Source of the DNA: Balneolales bacterium
GTDB taxonomy: Bacteria > Bacteroidota > Rhodothermia > Balneolales > Natronogracilivirgulaceae
Assembly (NCBI GenBank): GCA_007116685.1
Contig: SKIC01000094.1
Coordinates: 1-7,570, forward strand
Direction: 5' to 3'
DNA length: 7,570 nucleotides
Part shown: one piece after another, positions 1-6,823 of the stretch
Layout of the letters: each line of letters starts with the position of its first letter
How positions within the stretch are numbered: position 1 is the stretch's first letter
Notes under the pieces: generated by a model
What the model saw: the letters and a program-made list of their open reading frames with translations, nothing else
Database searches by the model: none
What the model was told of the DNA's origin: nothing
Position numbers and translations under genes: made by a program

Positions 1-339
1 ATCCATATCCCGAAAAAAGTTGTAGGTGTATTTTTCGGCGATTTCCATAGGCTCCTTGCGCTCTTTGCGAGATTGCTTGGCAAGTTTATCTTCGCCCTCG
101 TCGGCATCATCCGTCAAATGGCCAACGTCCGTGATATTCTGAACATATCGTACCTGCTAATCTCAATCACGCAGATATCGGACAACCACATCAAAAGCGA
201 GATAACTTTTGGCGTGTCCTAAATGTGCATCACCGTAAACCGTTGGACCGCACACATACATACTTACGAAATTCTCCTTGAGCGGAGTAAATACTTCTTT
301 GCTTCGGCTTAGCGTATTATATATGTGAAGTTTATCCAT
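1..339 (-). pseudogene. cysS: Cysteinyl-tRNA synthetase, N-terminal part, interrupted by two in-frame stops; partial at left edge
   Basis: Reading down from the ATG at 339 gives 113 codons of a class I cysteinyl-tRNA synthetase, the cytoplasmic enzyme that charges tRNA-Cys using ATP. Visible landmarks are the YNTLSR start (residues 7-12), MYVCGPTVYG (27-36) with the zinc-ligand Cys30, the HIGH-type motif HLGH (39-42), and NITDVGHLTDDADEGEDK (68-85), all typical of the family. The KMSKS half and anticodon-binding domain lie beyond the window. The oddity is TGA at codon 59 and TAG at codon 61, exactly where the family has a short L-G-Y-like stretch before QVRYVQN. Frame and spacing are kept on both sides, so this is not a simple frameshift. 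It could be a young pseudogene or a local sequence error; the window cannot decide. The next in-frame ATG is codon 98, too late for a working enzyme. It is divergent from the glycerate kinase gene. Identity is near certain; its broken status is less so. Confidence 0.88.
157..165 (-). other. Paired in-frame stop codons (TGA, TAG) inside cysS
   Basis: On the minus strand, positions 165-163 read TGA and 159-157 read TAG, separated by one GAT codon. Three single-base changes (TGA to TTA, GAT to GGT, TAG to TAT) would restore Leu-Gly-Tyr, which matches what cysteinyl-tRNA synthetases usually carry here. A compensating pair of one-base indels would also clear both stops but would give a less family-like Leu-Arg-Leu. 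The reading is direct; the cause is unknown. Confidence 0.9.
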
Positions 340-416
340 TTAATGAGCTTAGAATGTTGTTATGGGAGACTAAATTGACTTGTTCAACAGCCTTTAAAGA
401 TACAAAACAGCACATC

Positions 417-424
417 CAAACTTA
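417..424 (-). promoter_or_regulatory. Candidate Bacteroidota -7 promoter element for cysS
   Basis: The minus strand reads TAAGTTTG here, an exact match to the TAnnTTTG element recognised by the primary sigma factor of Bacteroidota. It lies about 78 bases upstream of the cysS ATG, which would give a leader of roughly 70 bases. I see no good TTTG-type -33 element at the usual distance, so this is a weak call based on one short motif. A second near match, TATCTTTA, lies at 395-402 on the same strand. Confidence 0.3.
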
Positions 425-503
425 AATTAAATCGATAGGGTTCATTAGCTAAGGAAACTTTTAATGTAAGATACGGATTCGATATCTTAGGGAACCGATT
501 TGA

Positions 504-1889
504 ATGAATTTGCCGGGCAAGTTCACACCCATAATTTTTGATTTTACTAGTATAAAATTGGATACATCAATTTTTAATCAGCAGAAAAAATTAGCGGCGA
601 AAATCTTCAAAAAAGGTTTACGCTTGCAAAGACCGGAGCATGCTATACATAATAATGTGAGCAGAATGGGCGATTTGATAACGATAGGTGAATCATCATT
701 CACACTGGTCAAAGGGCAAAAATTATGGGTATTCGGATCAGGCAAAGCTGCCGGGAGAATGGCAAGAGCATTGGAAACGATTTTGTCTGATATCATCTAC
801 GACGGAATTGTGATTGTACCGCAAGGAAGTGAGATTGAGACTAAAATTATTCAAACTTTCGAAGCCTCTCATCCTATACCCGACGACTCTTCAGAAACAG
901 CAACTCTTGAAATGCTTGCTACCATGAATGAGGTGCAGCCTAACGATGTAGTAATTTATCTGATGAGTGGAGGCTCTTCAGCCTTACTTTGTAAACCTGC
1001 TGAAGGATTGACGATTGAGGAAATACAACAAACCTGGCAGGCTTTACTCAAATCGGGCATGAGCATTCAGGAAATGAATACCGTTCGGATTCATCTTTCT
1101 GATATAAAAGGCGGGCAAATGTTGGCTCACTTACAGGGTGTCACGATTCACAATTTATTAATCTCTGATGTGCCTGATGATGACCCCGAATTTATTGGCT
1201 CCGGACCTCTTGTGCCAACAAGCAAAACGTTTGAAAATGCCTGGCATCTTATACAGAAATATGCCCTACAATCGAAATTGCCCTATCACGTAGTTACTTA
1301 TCTGCGAAGCAAAGCCAAAAGAAATGAGCGTTTAACTGATTTTTCCGGCTATTCTGATTGCCATACCTATATGATTAGCACGGCTCGAATATTGGCTGAA
1401 GAATTTGCACGTTTGGGTGAGAAATATGAGTTAAACACCTGGCTTGCCCCTTCGGCTTACGCCAACGATGCGCGAGTGGCTGCCCGTGAAATTTCAGCAA
1501 AAGCCATAGCCGTTCTGGCTCGAGATGAAGAAGTTGCCAAGCCGGCTTTATTGGTTTTTTATGGAGAAAGCACCGTAAAAGTAACCGGCAAAGGAAAAGG
1601 CGGAAGAAATCTTGAAATTGCTTTGGCAACGGCAATGGCTATAGAAGGGCAACATCATATCACTATGTTAAGTGCAGGGACAGATGGCAAAGACGGTGAA
1701 ACGAATGCTGCTGGAGCATTTTGTACCTCAAATACCGCTTTGATTGCCCGGAAAAAAGATCTGGCTCCGGAATCTTTCCTAAAAAATAATGACTCCTTCT
1801 CGTTTTTTGAGGCTATGGACGATTTATTACTCACAGGTCCAACAGGAACCAATTTGATGGATGTGCAATTGGTGTTTATTGCAAAATGA
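504..1889 (+). CDS. Glycerate 2-kinase (DUF4147 / MOFRL family)
   Basis: This 461-residue cytoplasmic protein belongs to the MOFRL-type glycerate kinases, which phosphorylate D-glycerate with ATP to give 2-phosphoglycerate and feed it into lower glycolysis. Older annotation often calls them hydroxypyruvate reductase. The N-terminal DUF4147 domain shows GSGKAAG (78-84), HPIPDDS (123-129), SGGSSALL (155-162) and SDVPDDDPEFIGSGP (221-235). The C-terminal MOFRL domain shows GESTVKVTGKGKGGRN (354-369), SAGTDGKDGET (390-400) and GPTGTNLMDV (445-454). Length is normal for the family. A TGA directly precedes the ATG in frame, so 504 is the most upstream start. The first 25 or so residues are not family-like, and a TTG at 558 (codon 19) is a possible alternative. 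The stop overlaps the ATG of the next gene as ATGA, which suggests translational coupling. The physiological substrate is inferred from the family. Confidence 0.93.
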   Translation: MNLPGKFTPIIFDFTSIKLDTSIFNQQKKLAAKIFKKGLRLQRPEHAIHNNVSRMGDLITIGESSFTLVKGQKLWVFGSGKAAGRMARALETILSDIIYDGIVIVPQGSEIETKIIQTFEASHPIPDDSSETATLEMLATMNEVQPNDVVIYLMSGGSSALLCKPAEGLTIEEIQQTWQALLKSGMSIQEMNTVRIHLSDIKGGQMLAHLQGVTIHNLLISDVPDDDPEFIGSGPLVPTSKTFENAWHLIQKYALQSKLPYHVVTYLRSKAKRNERLTDFSGYSDCHTYMISTARILAEEFARLGEKYELNTWLAPSAYANDARVAAREISAKAIAVLARDEEVAKPALLVFYGESTVKVTGKGKGGRNLEIALATAMAIEGQHHITMLSAGTDGKDGETNAAGAFCTSNTALIARKKDLAPESFLKNNDSFSFFEAMDDLLLTGPTGTNLMDVQLVFIAK

Positions 1890-2908
1890 TTTGGGAAAAC
1901 GCTACATATCTTTGGCTTCTACTTTTGGTACCCGCTTTTATAGTTGGCGAATGGTATTTGCGGAAATACTACGCCAGGAAAAACGAAACCTATTTTTCCC
2001 CTGAATTACTTGCTTCTCTAACCACCGCTACGCCACCGCTTCTGCGTAAAATCAGGATAAGCCTACGCTATGTGGCTTTCACTTTTTTAATTATCGCACT
2101 TGCCGGACCAAAAATTGGTATGGAAATCAGAGAAGTAGAGAGAGATGGTGTGGATTTGATTGTCGCTCTCGATGTTTCCAGAAGCATGTTGGCTCAGGAT
2201 GTGCGCCCGAACCGCCTTGATAAAGCCAGGTTTGAAATTTTACGATTGATGGAACGACTTACCGGCGATAGAGTTGGTTTGGTTGTATTTACTTCTTCCG
2301 CATTTTTCCAGGTGCCATTAACCAATGATTATGGTGCATTCAGAATGTTTTTGGATATATCCTCCCCTGAATTGATGTCGGCACAGGGTACAAATTTCAG
2401 GAATGCTTTGAGAACATCTCATGAAGCGTTTATGGACGTAAGAAATCAAGGTTCGCAAGCGGCGCAAGTGTTATTGTTTTTTTCTGATGGCGAAGATTAT
2501 GGCCCGGATATTTCTGAAGAATTGGCAAAATTCCAGGAGGATGGAATATTTATCTATACCGTTGGAATTGGAACCACTGATGGCGCTAACATTCCCGTTT
2601 TTAATCAGCAAACGGGAGAACTGATAGATATGCATCGAGACCGGCAGGGCAGAGTGGTTACAACCCGACTGGAACCGGATATTATGCGTCAAATGGCCAG
2701 TGCTACCGGTGGTGAATATTATGAAATCACCCGTGCCGCTCAGGGCTTGGATGGGTTTCTCAATAAATTAACCCAATTAGAGCGCAGTGCTTTTGCCACT
2801 GAAGAATTGGTTGATTTCAGAAATCAATATCAATGGTTTGCCGGATTCGCATTTTTCCTTCTGTTGATTTATGCCATGCTCCCCAGTGTTTTTTCAAACA
2901 AAGATTAG
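1886..2908 (+). CDS. BatB-like membrane-anchored von Willebrand factor A domain protein
   Basis: The 340-residue protein has two N-terminal hydrophobic segments (about 8-24 and 60-74), a VWA domain (about 88-285) and a C-terminal membrane segment (about 317-333). The intact metal-binding MIDAS site is DVSRS (96-100), Thr169 in GTN, and Asp201 in SDGED. The blocks MLAQDVRPNRLDKA, GDRVGLVVF, PLTNDYGAF and YTVGIGT resemble BatB of the Bacteroides aerotolerance (Bat) operon more than BatA. Bat proteins are thought to form an envelope complex with MoxR ATPases and DUF58 proteins and are linked to stress tolerance, but their biochemistry is poorly known. The gene starts on the ATGA overlap with glycerate kinase. 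None of the usual partners (moxR, DUF58, batA, the TPR protein batC, batD) is next to it, so it is either an orphan copy or separated from the main operon. The family call is firm; the BatB subtype is likely. Confidence 0.87.
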   Translation: MIWENATYLWLLLLVPAFIVGEWYLRKYYARKNETYFSPELLASLTTATPPLLRKIRISLRYVAFTFLIIALAGPKIGMEIREVERDGVDLIVALDVSRSMLAQDVRPNRLDKARFEILRLMERLTGDRVGLVVFTSSAFFQVPLTNDYGAFRMFLDISSPELMSAQGTNFRNALRTSHEAFMDVRNQGSQAAQVLLFFSDGEDYGPDISEELAKFQEDGIFIYTVGIGTTDGANIPVFNQQTGELIDMHRDRQGRVVTTRLEPDIMRQMASATGGEYYEITRAAQGLDGFLNKLTQLERSAFATEELVDFRNQYQWFAGFAFFLLLIYAMLPSVFSNKD

Positions 2909-2998
2909 CACACAACTTTGAAACGATTCTTTGGTCTGGGTTTATTTCTTTTTTGAAGACAAACCATTTTTAATAACTACCCCGAAAAATTTACTTAG

Positions 2999-3745
2999 AT
3001 GATCAAACTTTTTGTTCTTGATATAGACGGCTGTATAACCGAACCTTTTGTCACTCCGAATTGGGAAACCATTACCGAAATTCGCAATCTGCAAGCACAA
3101 AGTAAAAACGATGAGACCATTCCTGAACTGACCCTGCTAACCGGGCGACCTTATCCTTATGCCGAAGCTGTGGCTCAGTGGTTGAACATCAGCAGACCAT
3201 TCGTGTTTGAAAGTGGGGGAGGATTATTTGACCCTGTCACTCATACGCTGGAGTTCTCCCGTTTTTTTACAGAAGACATCCAAAAGCAAAAAGAAGAACT
3301 TCTCTTATTCGCCGAGCAGGAATTGATTCCTGTTTACCAAGGCGTGAATATGGAATTCACCAAACACACTGATGTGGGATTAGTGAGTCTTAACGAAGAA
3401 CATATCAAAGATTTATTTGAGCGAGCACGTAAAAAAGTAGAAGATAGTTACGAAGATTTTGAAGTGCACATGACTCCGGTATCCATTAATATCATTTGCA
3501 AATATTGCCACAAAGGAGTGGGTTTGGAACACATATCCAACTATACCGGAATTCCATTGGAAGAAATCGCCTATATCGGAGATAGTTCGGGAGATATTAA
3601 TGCCTTGAAGAGAGCAGCTAAAGCCTTTGCTCCGGCAAATGCCATCCCTAAAGTGCATGAGATTTCAGAATCATTAGAAAATGAAACCACAAAAGGTGTT
3701 CTCGAAGCGTATCAAAAAATAATTGCTGAGAATCGGGAAGGGTGA
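2999..3745 (+). CDS. HAD-superfamily phosphatase with C2-type cap
   Basis: This 248-residue cytoplasmic protein has the four HAD motifs. Motif I is LDIDGCIT with nucleophile Asp8 and acid/base Asp10. Motif II is Thr48 in LLTGRP. Motif III is Lys172 in CHKGVGL. Motif IV is GDSSGD (194-199), where most relatives of this type have GDxxND. The cap inserted between motifs II and III (about 80-165) and the FESGGG stretch (70-75) fit the C2 group that includes archaeal-type phosphoglycolate phosphatase, sucrose-phosphate phosphatase and mannosyl-3-phosphoglycerate phosphatase. The substrate cannot be told from sequence; a small phosphorylated sugar or acid is expected. A TAG abuts the ATG in frame, fixing the start. 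No Shine-Dalgarno sequence is visible. It lies 90 bases after the BatB-like gene, with no terminator seen between them, so it may be read from the same or its own transcript. Confidence 0.85.
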   Translation: MIKLFVLDIDGCITEPFVTPNWETITEIRNLQAQSKNDETIPELTLLTGRPYPYAEAVAQWLNISRPFVFESGGGLFDPVTHTLEFSRFFTEDIQKQKEELLLFAEQELIPVYQGVNMEFTKHTDVGLVSLNEEHIKDLFERARKKVEDSYEDFEVHMTPVSINIICKYCHKGVGLEHISNYTGIPLEEIAYIGDSSGDINALKRAAKAFAPANAIPKVHEISESLENETTKGVLEAYQKIIAENREG

Positions 3746-3849
3746 GACTTGATGTGCAAGATTCAACTTTAAAATAATGGCTTGTCAGGTCTAAGCAAAA
3801 CAATTGATTACGGTTGGTTTAAATGCGGTAAAATATATGTTATTCATGA

Positions 3850-3864
3850 CTGAGTTAAGCTCAG
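3850..3864. repeat. Short inverted repeat CTGAG-N5-CTCAG upstream of hrcA
   Basis: Two perfect 5-base arms, CTGAG and CTCAG, flank TTAAG, centred 84 bases before the hrcA ATG. The symmetry does not extend outward. It could be a small operator or hairpin, but arms this short also arise by chance in a leader of this length. Confidence 0.35.
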
Positions 3865-3894
3865 ATATACATACTACATCTTTCCATCAGAATT

Positions 3895-3907
3895 TTGTAT
3901 TTTACAA
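3895..3907. repeat. Short inverted repeat TTGTA-TTT-TACAA upstream of hrcA
   Basis: Two perfect 5-base arms surround TTT, ending 33 bases before the hrcA ATG. The position would suit an operator over a promoter or early transcript. It bears no resemblance to CIRCE. It is A/T-rich and short, so chance is a real possibility. Confidence 0.35.
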
Positions 3908-3940
3908 GGCTGAAAACAAATCAAACCAGTTGCTTGTCTC

Positions 3941-4999
3941 ATGAACCCTACTTCGTATCCGGAGCTTAGTAACAGGGAGCAGGAATTACTCGAATACATT
4001 ATTCAAAATTTCATCGTTTCGGCCAACCCGGTTGCGTCGAAAACGCTGGTAGAGAAGCATAATTTAAACATCAGTTCTGCTACGGTTCGTAATACCATGA
4101 ACAGCCTGGAATCAAAGGGCTTGCTGGATCATCCGCATACCTCAGCAGGCAGAGTACCAACTGATTTAGGTTACCGTTTTTATGTAAATGCGCTCATGAA
4201 AGTCCCTGGTTTATCCCAAACGGAGCAACAAACGCTGGATCAAATAAACTCTATCATCAAAGTTGATATTGATGATGCGGTGCGTGGAGCGGCAAAGGCT
4301 TTGGCGAGAATGACCAATCTTTTAGCCATTGTAATTGCGCCTGCACTTGCAGATGGGGTATTCCGAAAAATTGAGCTTATCAGCCTTTCAGAGCATAGAA
4401 TGATGATTGTGCTCACCATAGAAAGTGGTTTGGTCAGAACGCTTACTATGGAAGTGGAAACGCGTTTGGAAAGAACCAATCTGGATGATGTAGCTCGTGT
4501 ATTAAATGAGCGTTTGTCCGGTTATACTTTGAGAGAAATTTCAGATAAGATTCATGAAATGCTCTCTGATGATTATCAAAATGATAATACCGGATTAATT
4601 CGGGTTTTTATTGACAGCGCTGATACCATTTTCGAAGATCATAAACATAGAAATTTCCAATTCGGCGGTATTGAATACATGGCAATGCAGCCGGAATTCA
4701 CCGATCTCAGCATGTATCGAAGCATTGTTGAGTTAGTGGAAAACGACGATTTAATCATCCACATCCTCGATAGTAAAAACGACTCCACGATAGCAGAAGG
4801 AGATGTTAAGGTGAGGATTGGTAGCGAGAATAAAATCCCCCAGGCAGAAAAATGCAGCGTTGTATCTGCAAATTATTCTATAGGAACAGCGCAGGGGACT
4901 ATAGGATTAGTGGGCCCAACCCGTATGGATTACGCCCGAATGGTGGCTCTTGTTGAGCAATTGGCCAACAGATTCACAAAACAGAATTTTTACGAATAA
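3941..4999 (+). CDS. hrcA: Heat-inducible transcription repressor HrcA
   Basis: HrcA is the dimeric repressor that binds CIRCE operators of chaperone genes and is kept active by GroEL. The 352-residue product has the family's normal length. The N-terminal winged helix (about 8-80) contains NREQELLEYII, the recognition region SSATVRNTMNSLESKGLL (45-62), and the hallmark HPHTSAGRVPTDLGYRFYV (64-82). The middle and C-terminal GAF-like and dimerisation regions follow, ending with IGSEN (293-297) and the conserved SANYSIGTAQGTIGLVGPTRMDY (309-331 region). An in-frame TGA 27 bases upstream with no other start codon between fixes the ATG. No Shine-Dalgarno sequence is seen. It leads an operon with grpE 17 bases downstream. 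Autoregulation is the rule for this gene, but I see no CIRCE in its leader. Confidence 0.97.
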   Translation: MNPTSYPELSNREQELLEYIIQNFIVSANPVASKTLVEKHNLNISSATVRNTMNSLESKGLLDHPHTSAGRVPTDLGYRFYVNALMKVPGLSQTEQQTLDQINSIIKVDIDDAVRGAAKALARMTNLLAIVIAPALADGVFRKIELISLSEHRMMIVLTIESGLVRTLTMEVETRLERTNLDDVARVLNERLSGYTLREISDKIHEMLSDDYQNDNTGLIRVFIDSADTIFEDHKHRNFQFGGIEYMAMQPEFTDLSMYRSIVELVENDDLIIHILDSKNDSTIAEGDVKVRIGSENKIPQAEKCSVVSANYSIGTAQGTIGLVGPTRMDYARMVALVEQLANRFTKQNFYE

Positions 5000-5016
5000 C
5001 TAATATTTACACGACA

Positions 5017-5595
5017 ATGTCAGACATACAAAACGAAGAAAAAGAATTGAATCAGGAAACCCCTGAAACTTCAGATCATCTTGAAGAAACAGTTGAAAAC
5101 GAAGAAGTTACTTCTGAGGAAATAGGAACCGACGCTCAGACTGAAATCATCGAAAAACTAACTGCCGAATTACAAAGCAGTAAAGATGCTTTACTGAGAA
5201 AAGTTGCTGAGTTTGAAAACCTCAAGCGCCGAACTCAAAAAGAAAGATTAGCGTACTTTACAGATGCCAAAATTGAGGCTTTAGAAAAATTCCTGCCTGT
5301 GCGTGATGATTTACAGCGATCCTTAGATGCCGCTGATCCACAAAAAGTGGACAAAGGTTTCCTGGAAGGCATCAATATGGTTGCAGAAAAGTTCGAACGT
5401 ATTCTGAGTGAATATGGTGTTGAAGCAATTGAGGAAGAAAATGTGCCGTTTAATGTGGACATCCACGATGCACTGCTCCGACAACCGGCTCCTGATGATT
5501 CTGTTCCCTCAGATACGGTTTTAAAAGTTTTAGAGACCGGCTACAAAATCGGAGATAAAGTAATCAAACACGCAAAAGTTATCGTTAGCCAGTAA
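5017..5595 (+). CDS. grpE: GrpE nucleotide exchange factor of DnaK
   Basis: GrpE is the cytoplasmic cofactor that releases ADP from DnaK and also acts as a thermosensor. The 192-residue protein has a low-complexity acidic N-terminus (about 1-40, rich in Glu and Thr). A long coiled-coil helix follows (about 42-100), with the family block VAEFENLKRRTQKE (63-76). Next come the four-helix dimer region (about 100-140) and the C-terminal beta domain that contacts DnaK. That last part carries the signature FNVDIHDAL (145-153) and ETGYKIGDKVIKHAKVIV (173-190). Length is typical. The gene follows hrcA by 17 bases and precedes dnaJ by 41 bases in the same direction, the common hrcA-grpE-dnaJ order. dnaK is not in the window. 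Confidence 0.97.
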   Translation: MSDIQNEEKELNQETPETSDHLEETVENEEVTSEEIGTDAQTEIIEKLTAELQSSKDALLRKVAEFENLKRRTQKERLAYFTDAKIEALEKFLPVRDDLQRSLDAADPQKVDKGFLEGINMVAEKFERILSEYGVEAIEEENVPFNVDIHDALLRQPAPDDSVPSDTVLKVLETGYKIGDKVIKHAKVIVSQ

Positions 5596-5636
5596 TTTTC
5601 ATATTCAGGGATATATAGCAAACAACACAAAATAAA

Positions 5637-6812
5637 ATGTCAAAAAGAGATTATTACGAGGTATTGGGTGTTAGTAAAAGTGCTACCACCGATGAACTCA
5701 AAAAAGCATATCGTAAAAAAGCCATGCAATTCCATCCGGACAGGAACACTGATGATCCGGAAGCGGAAAAAAAGTTTAAGGAAGCAGCAGAGGCTTTTGA
5801 TGTATTGAAAGATCCTGACAAGAGAGCCAGATACGATCGTTTTGGTCACGCTGGTATGAATGCCGGTGGCTTTGGCGGCGGTGGTATGAACTACGACGAC
5901 GTCAGTTTCGACGATATTTTCAGTCGCTTCTCAGATATTTTTGGCAGTGATATTTTTGGTGGCGGCGGAGACCCCTTTGGTGGAAGACAACGTGGCGGCA
6001 GACGCCGTGCCGGACGACCGGGTGAGGATATAAAAATCCGGCTGGAGCTCTCTATGGAAGAAATTGCTGAAGGCGTTGAAAAAACACTCAAGGTAAAAAA
6101 ACACATTACGTGTGATTCCTGTAAGGGAACCGGTGCTGAGACGGATGCCGATTTTATGACTTGCCCTACCTGTAATGGAATGGGAGAGGTACGTCAGGTT
6201 TCCAGAACCATGTTTGGACAGTTTGTAAATGTACAGCCTTGCCCAACCTGCCATGGCGAAGGACGAACCATCAAAAACCGATGTAAGAAATGTAATGGCG
6301 AAGGCCGCTACAAAGGCGAGGAACAGGTGAAAATCCAGGTTCCGGCCGGGGTAAAAAAAGGAAATTACATCACCTTAAGAGGTCAGGGTAATGCCGGTAT
6401 GCGTGGTGGCCCTGCGGGTAGTTTGATTGTTTTAATCGAAGAAAAAGAGCATGAGCACTTCACCCGAGAAGGCGATGATATCTTTTTCGATCTCACTATC
6501 AGCATTCCTGATGCGATAATGGGAACCGAAGTAGAAGTACCGACGCTTAAAGGCAAAGCTAAGCTGAAAATTGACAAAGGTACACAACCAGGTAAAATGC
6601 TCCGAATGAGAGAAAAAGGAATCAAAAGCCTGGATACTCATCAGTACGGAGATCAGTATGTGCGCATAAATGTTTATATGCCAAAGAAAGTGTCCGACGC
6701 TGAAGCAGATATATTAAAGACACTTAAAAATTCCAAAAACTTCGACCCAAATAAGCACGAAGAGACTTCTGAGAAAGGTTTTTTCGGAAAGATTAAAGAT
6801 GTGTTTAGTTAG
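5637..6812 (+). CDS. dnaJ: Chaperone DnaJ (class A J-domain protein)
   Basis: DnaJ binds unfolded proteins and stimulates the ATPase of DnaK in the cytoplasm. The 391-residue product has the full class A layout. The J domain (about 4-70) carries HPD at 33-35. The Gly/Phe region (about 71-118) contains three DIF motifs, which in other DnaJs help control J-domain access. The zinc-binding region has four CxxCxGxG repeats beginning at Cys159, Cys176, Cys202 and Cys216, so all eight cysteines are present. Two beta-rich substrate-binding domains follow, with VPAGVKKGNYITLRGQGNAG (235-254) and VPTLKGKAKLKI (301-312). A lysine-rich tail ends in GFFGKIKDVFS. The start is the ATG followed by SKRDYYEVLGV, a standard DnaJ N-terminus. 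Its leader is A-rich without a Shine-Dalgarno sequence. It is the third gene of the heat-shock operon. Confidence 0.98.
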   Translation: MSKRDYYEVLGVSKSATTDELKKAYRKKAMQFHPDRNTDDPEAEKKFKEAAEAFDVLKDPDKRARYDRFGHAGMNAGGFGGGGMNYDDVSFDDIFSRFSDIFGSDIFGGGGDPFGGRQRGGRRRAGRPGEDIKIRLELSMEEIAEGVEKTLKVKKHITCDSCKGTGAETDADFMTCPTCNGMGEVRQVSRTMFGQFVNVQPCPTCHGEGRTIKNRCKKCNGEGRYKGEEQVKIQVPAGVKKGNYITLRGQGNAGMRGGPAGSLIVLIEEKEHEHFTREGDDIFFDLTISIPDAIMGTEVEVPTLKGKAKLKIDKGTQPGKMLRMREKGIKSLDTHQYGDQYVRINVYMPKKVSDAEADILKTLKNSKNFDPNKHEETSEKGFFGKIKDVFS

Positions 6813-6814
6813 GA
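6811..6814 (+). promoter_or_regulatory. Shine-Dalgarno-like AGGA before the GTG-started methyltransferase
   Basis: AGGA lies 9 bases before the GTG at 6824 and overlaps the TAG stop of dnaJ. It supports the GTG as the start, since other genes here mostly lack such a site and this one has a weaker start codon. Confidence 0.4.
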
Positions 6815-6823
6815 TGTAATCTT

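Larger units (their letters stand above)
3746..3940 (+). promoter_or_regulatory. Intergenic leader of the hrcA-grpE-dnaJ operon
   Basis: This gene-free stretch probably holds the promoter for the heat-shock operon. I found no CIRCE operator (TTAGCACTC-N9-GAGTGCTAA) on reading it through. The best Bacteroidota-type -7 candidate is TACGGTTG, one mismatch from TAnnTTTG, without a convincing -33 partner. Two short inverted repeats lie nearer to hrcA and are listed separately. No uridine-tailed terminator hairpin is evident after the upstream HAD gene. Promoter function is inferred from position. Confidence 0.4.

Noticed and set aside
157..165. Selenocysteine, pyrrolysine or a recoded stop in cysS
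   Set aside because: Two different stop codons two codons apart sit at non-catalytic positions, and other genes in the window use TGA and TAG as normal terminators. No SECIS-like element was recognised.
1375..1635. Antisense 86-codon open frame within glycerate kinase
   Set aside because: It has no family resemblance and lies fully inside a conserved sense gene.
2905..2913. TTAGCACAC, eight of nine bases of the left half of a CIRCE operator
   Set aside because: There is no GAGTGCTAA-like right half nine bases downstream, and most of the left match lies in the end and stop codon of the BatB-like gene.
3746..3765. Possible terminator hairpin after the HAD gene (CTTG-ATGTG-CAAG)
   Set aside because: The stem is only four base pairs and no run of T follows, so it does not qualify as an intrinsic terminator.
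5871..5990. Gly-rich, repeat-like DNA in dnaJ
   Set aside because: This is the normal Gly/Phe region of class A DnaJ proteins, not a separate repeat or mobile element.
5931..6254. Antisense 107-codon open frame within dnaJ
   Set aside because: It lies opposite the Gly/Phe and zinc-finger coding region, has no recognisable domain, and the sense frame is unmistakably dnaJ. It is a composition shadow.
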